Source of the DNA: DASRDR01 sp035550795
Lineage (GTDB): Bacteria; Methylomirabilota; Methylomirabilia; Rokubacteriales; DASRDR01
Direction: 5' to 3'
Length of the DNA stretch: 64,000 bases
Assembly (NCBI GenBank): GCA_035550795.1
Contig: DASZOL010000052.1
Location: 124,001 to 188,000 of the forward strand
The position numbers and the translations under genes are program-made. Shown piece by piece: positions 61,204 to 64,000 of the stretch (its first letter is position 1; every line of letters starts with the position of its first letter). The notes below the pieces were generated by a model. It saw only the letters and a program-made list of their open reading frames with translations, did not search any database and was not told where the DNA came from.

Positions 61204-61728
61204 TCACGCGGGTGGGCGTCCGGTCGATTCGAAATCTCCGGGCCATAGTCCGCCGTCGGCCCGGCCCGACGGCCCGGCGCGGGCGGCCTCGACAAGCCGG
61301 GGAACGTCGAGAAGCGTCGCCAGGCCATCGCTCCGCCGGAGGCGCCCGCGAGCCAGCTCCCCGCGCGAATTCGGGGCCGCTTCGTCTCTGGGCAGGACAC
61401 CGTCGAAGGACTCGAGGCCCAGCACCTCGTCGGTCGGGACGGCGATCTGGATGCCGGCGTCCTCCAGCACGACGGTCCGGAGCGCCTCGCGCGCGGGGTG
61501 CGGCGGCAGACCCAGGAGTGGACCGATGTCCACGATGGGGACGACGTTGCCCCGCAGGTTGGCCACGCCGAGGACGTAGGCAGGCGCCCTTGGCACCGTG
61601 GTGCGGTCCACGAGGACGACGACCTCGCGGGTGTGCCGGATGTCCGCAGCGAGCTGCTCGCCGGCCAGCGCGAACACGCATGCGCGTACCGGCTCGTTCG
61701 GGCTCGGACCGGGCGTCGTCACGGCCAC
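61204..61728 (-). CDS. cheW: CheW-like coupling protein
   Basis: 174 residues. VRACVFALAGEQLAADIRHT, VLVDRTTVPRAPAYVLGVAN, LRGNVVPIVDIGPLLGLPPH are the conserved CheW core, which bridges receptors and CheA. The last 50 residues are less conserved. The GTG start lies 10 bases after the CheY gene and has a GAG-type ribosome site. Confidence 0.88.
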   Translation of the reverse strand: MAVTTPGPSPNEPVRACVFALAGEQLAADIRHTREVVVLVDRTTVPRAPAYVLGVANLRGNVVPIVDIGPLLGLPPHPAREALRTVVLEDAGIQIAVPTDEVLGLESFDGVLPRDEAAPNSRGELARGRLRRSDGLATLLDVPRLVEAARAGPSGRADGGLWPGDFESTGRPPA

Positions 61729-61738
61729 CTCGCTCGCG

Positions 61739-62101
61739 CTATGGCACGAATCGGCGGACCATGGTGACGAGCTGCTCCGGCGTGAAGGGCTTGCCGAGGT
61801 AGTCGTCGGCCCCCTGCCGCCGTCCCCAGGCTTCGTCGCTCGATTGGTTCTTGGAGGTCACGAGCACGACGGGTGTGCCCTTCGTGACCGCGCTCTTCTT
61901 GAGGCTCCGGAGGATCTCGTAGCCGTTGCGCCGCGGCATCACGACGTCGAGCAGGAGGACGTCCGGCCGCTCCGTGACGACCTTGTCCTCCAGTCCCTCG
62001 CCGTTGCCGTAGCAGACGACCTGGTGTCCCGCCGCCCGGAGAATCGACTCCATGAGCTTGGCGTCGGAGACGGCGTCGTCCACGACCATGACCTTTGCCA
62101 T
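61739..62101 (-). CDS. CheY-like response regulator
   Basis: 120 residues, a single receiver: KVMVVDDAVSDAKLMES, phospho-acceptor Asp in VLLLDVVMPRRNGYEI, Thr in VVLVTSKNQ and Lys in YLGKPFTPEQL. GGAGGC precedes the ATG. First gene of the chemosensory operon, so it is probably the diffusible output of the CheA kinase. Confidence 0.92.
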   Translation of the reverse strand: MAKVMVVDDAVSDAKLMESILRAAGHQVVCYGNGEGLEDKVVTERPDVLLLDVVMPRRNGYEILRSLKKSAVTKGTPVVLVTSKNQSSDEAWGRRQGADDYLGKPFTPEQLVTMVRRFVP

Positions 62102-62689
62102 GTCGCGTGCCTCCCTGGACCGGCGTGCGCTGCCCCCGCCGGGGACGCCGCGGACAAGTTACGGCTCGTGTAGCGGCGCCGCGGACGGGGCCTCGGTGGG
62201 CCGATGAGGCAACAACCGTGCCACCAAGCAGGCGGCGCTGGGGTAGCGCGCCGCGTCATCGGAAGCCGTCCGTCAGGACGCGCGGTTGCGCTGCAGGATG
62301 GAAGGCGATCGTCGCCGGGCGGCGCCGGCGCGGGTCCGAGCGCGCGAGCCCGATGACGCCGCGTGGCAGCACGGTTGACAAAAAACTGTGGCCCGGCCAT
62401 GCACGCCGCCGCCGGGGACCCGGCCCAAAGGCCGCCCGTGCCGATCAGCGCACGTGGCCGAAGGCGCAGTGATCCTCGTCGGGAAGGAGGCTGCTCTGGC
62501 GGGACAGCTGGGACTGCCGCTACCGCGCGCTACACGGCGTCGACCAAGGGCATCGCCCGGGCGCACCATCGGGCGCGCTGGTCCCGCGGGGCGGACACGG
62601 CGCTCCCCAGCACGCTCGGTCGTCAGCCTCGGGGCGGCACCGCCCACTTCACCGGCTTGGCTTCCCCCCGCGCGTGGCCGGTTCGGAGA
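62102..62689. other. 588-base stretch without a supported gene
   Basis: This lies upstream of the chemosensory operon and beyond the end of the frameshifted gene. It should contain the operon promoter. Translations on both strands are Arg/Pro/Gly-rich and not convincing. Confidence 0.45.
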
Positions 62690-63258
62690 GGGGACCGTGA
62701 ACACATGCTCGGTCTCGATGCCGTAGCCGGGGCCGACGGACGCGTGGAGGAATATCTTGCCACCACGCGCGAACTGCATCGGGCTGCGGTACCCTGTCCG
62801 CCGCACTTGAAGAAGCGCTTCGGTTTCGGGTACTGGTTGTCAAGCTCCCAGCGCGGCCCGTTCTCGCTGATGCACCATCCGCGCGTGAGCGACTCGTGGA
62901 CCACGGCCTCAGGATCCGGCAACCCGATCCACGCCCGCCCCTCGTCGCTCAGGCGCAGATCTGCCCGGCGCGCTTCGTACGCCTTGGCCAGCAGCCGCGA
63001 GCGGCCGTACGGCCCGGGAAGGATCGTCAGCGCCTTCCGATCGACGCCCGGTGCCGCCTTGTATGCCTCGACGGTCTCGACCAGCCTCGAGTCCGTGCCG
63101 ATGCCCTGGTCGTGGAACGCGAGCTGCTGCACCGGATCGTTGAGTTGAACGAGCTGGATCAGGCGCGCGATGTTCGAGACCCGCTGCCCGAAGGTGTTGG
63201 CCGTCCCGTCCGAGCAGATGAGGTGTTCCGGCGCGGGTGTACACTCATGGCTCTGCAC
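62690..63258 (-). pseudogene. frameshifted DUF2235-like gene
   Basis: The first frame (from about GTG 63258) reads EHLICSDGTANTFGQRVSNI, ARLIQLVQ and LAFHDQGIGTDS, like the N terminus of DUF2235 alpha/beta-hydrolase-type proteins, then AVVHESLTRGW and NQYPKPKRFFKCGG. At about 62785-62806 the sense sequence shifts to another frame: GYRSPMQFARGGKIFLHASV and GIETEHVFTV. The middle of the family, including the expected hydrolase core, is missing. So this is either a pseudogene or a sequencing frameshift in a short homologue. Confidence 0.55.
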
Positions 63259-63533
63259 GCCCGCGGAGCACCGTCCCGGCCAGCGCCCGGATGTCCCTGC
63301 GCATCGTCCCGCGTGAGGGCGCGTCGCCCGGCCGCCACGACCAGGGGTTCGTCCGCCGTCTCGCCAGGCTCCGCCCGTGCCACGCGAGCGACGCACCAGC
63401 ATGTCATGGCGTCTCCTGCCGGGTCGGCGGAAGTCAGTCCGCCTGACCCTACCGCGAGCCGTTCCTCGGCGCCAGACGAGCTCCGTCGTACGGCCCCGGG
63501 ATCCGCGACCGGGGCACCGCGCCCCGTCACCGG

Positions 63534-64000
63534 CTAGGAGCGGCCCGGGCCCCAGCCGCGCTCCAGCATCGGGCACGCGGCACAGCGGAGCAGGCGCACG
63601 TCGCACTCCACCAGCTCACACCGCACCGGCCGACCCAACAGGGCGAGGCCCACCCGTTCGAGTCGCTGGGTGTCCCGCCCCTTGATGAGCACGACGTCCC
63701 CTGCCCGGAGGTCGTCCGCGATCGCGGCGACAGCCCGGCGCCAGCTCCGGCCGGCGTCCACGAGGGCGGCGCGCGGCAGGCCGCCGGCCTTGGCTCCCGC
63801 GATGCACGACCGGCCGTTGTCGCCCGCGACGAGAACCGCCCGCGTCGCGAGCCGCGCCAGGCGAACGCCGAGCTGCCGGTAGACCGGGCGCACGGAGCCG
63901 ACCGGCTCGCTGACCTCGCCCAACACCACGAGCCGGCGCGCCGCCGGGATCTCGCCAAGCACCTCGAGGGCCGCCTCGATCGTTTCCAGCGGTGACTTGA
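63534..64000 (-). CDS. Mur ligase family C-terminal domain (MurF-like), 5' partial
   Basis: The frame is open to the right end of the window, so the protein starts outside. 155 residues are visible: KSPLETIEAALEVLGEIPAA, RRLVVLGEVSEP, AVLVAGDNGRS and the C-terminal GDVVLIKGRDTQRLERVGLA, typical of the Mur ligase C-terminal domain, which positions the amino-acid or peptide substrate. In MurF this would be UDP-MurNAc-tripeptide and D-Ala-D-Ala. Beyond the usual end there is an extra Cys-containing tail (CELVECDVRLLRCAACPML), so a specialised Mur-ligase-like enzyme is also possible. Confidence 0.75.
   Translation of the reverse strand, partial: KSPLETIEAALEVLGEIPAARRLVVLGEVSEPVGSVRPVYRQLGVRLARLATRAVLVAGDNGRSCIAGAKAGGLPRAALVDAGRSWRRAVAAIADDLRAGDVVLIKGRDTQRLERVGLALLGRPVRCELVECDVRLLRCAACPMLERGWGPGRS

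Noticed and set aside
63159..63530. A 123-codon minus-strand frame between the frameshifted gene and the Mur ligase
   Set aside because: The translation is low-complexity and overlaps the N-terminal part of the DUF2235-like remnant; no domain seen.
1..64000. CRISPR arrays, rRNA, tRNA, transposases, integrases or phage genes
   Set aside because: I looked for regular short repeats, conserved RNA stretches and DDE or recombinase motifs and saw none. A covariance-model search (tRNAscan, Infernal) was not possible here.

Overview
This is a GC-rich bacterial window (almost every third codon position is G or C) that is densely coded on both strands, with no rRNA, tRNA, CRISPR array, insertion sequence or phage genes that I could recognise. 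The content is many ABC uptake systems, acyl-CoA ligases, amidohydrolase and peptidase genes, an N,N-dimethylformamidase-like pair, a Fae-like protein and a chemosensory operon. It resembles metabolically versatile soil or sediment lineages such as Methylomirabilota/Rokubacteria or deep-branching Proteobacteria. That placement is an impression from gene content, not a phylogenetic result.

Layout. 1-0.9 kb: end of a STAS protein and a hypothetical gene. 0.9-2.5 kb (-): acyl-CoA synthetase. 2.7-11.8 kb (-): one long operon running Lrp regulator, peptide-type binding protein, two permeases, M20 peptidase, M29-like aminopeptidase, DUF917 protein and hydantoinase-A-like protein; it imports and hydrolyses peptides or cyclic amides but has no ATPase gene. 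12-15 kb: flippase-like membrane protein, DUF2628 protein, DEAD-box helicase. 15.2-22.2 kb (-): Fae-like protein, an ABC ATPase remnant, then M24 peptidase plus a branched-chain (Liv) transporter with a fused LivM-LivG. 22.4-25.7 kb (+): amidohydrolase, 4-coumarate-CoA-ligase-like enzyme, exported protein. 26-28 kb (+): two small envelope proteins and a polytopic membrane protein. 28.6-30.8 kb (+): dimethylformamidase-like large subunit. 30.9-32.3 kb (-): three small genes, including a 42-residue metallothionein. 32.5-34.2 kb (+): HAD phosphatase fused to a P-loop ATPase. 34.3-37.7 kb (-): NitT/TauT-type ABC transporter, divergent from a ThDP enzyme (38-39.7 kb). 40-46.9 kb (+): pyruvyl transferase fused to a QueC-like domain, a second dimethylformamidase-like protein, and a membrane metallophosphatase. 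47-51.6 kb (+): a complete second Liv operon. 52.7-62.1 kb (-): chemosensory operon CheY, CheW, MCP, CheA-REC, pseudo-receiver, REC-roadblock, membrane roadblock protein. 62.7-64 kb (-): a frameshifted DUF2235-like gene and the C-terminal end of a Mur ligase.

Four solute-binding-protein genes are present, and each is followed directly by a strong inverted repeat before the permease or ATPase genes. Two ABC ATPase genes appear to start at CTG. The most unusual proteins are domain fusions: pyruvyl transferase plus QueC-like PP-loop, HAD plus HerA-like ATPase, and HdeD-like membrane domain plus metallophosphatase.
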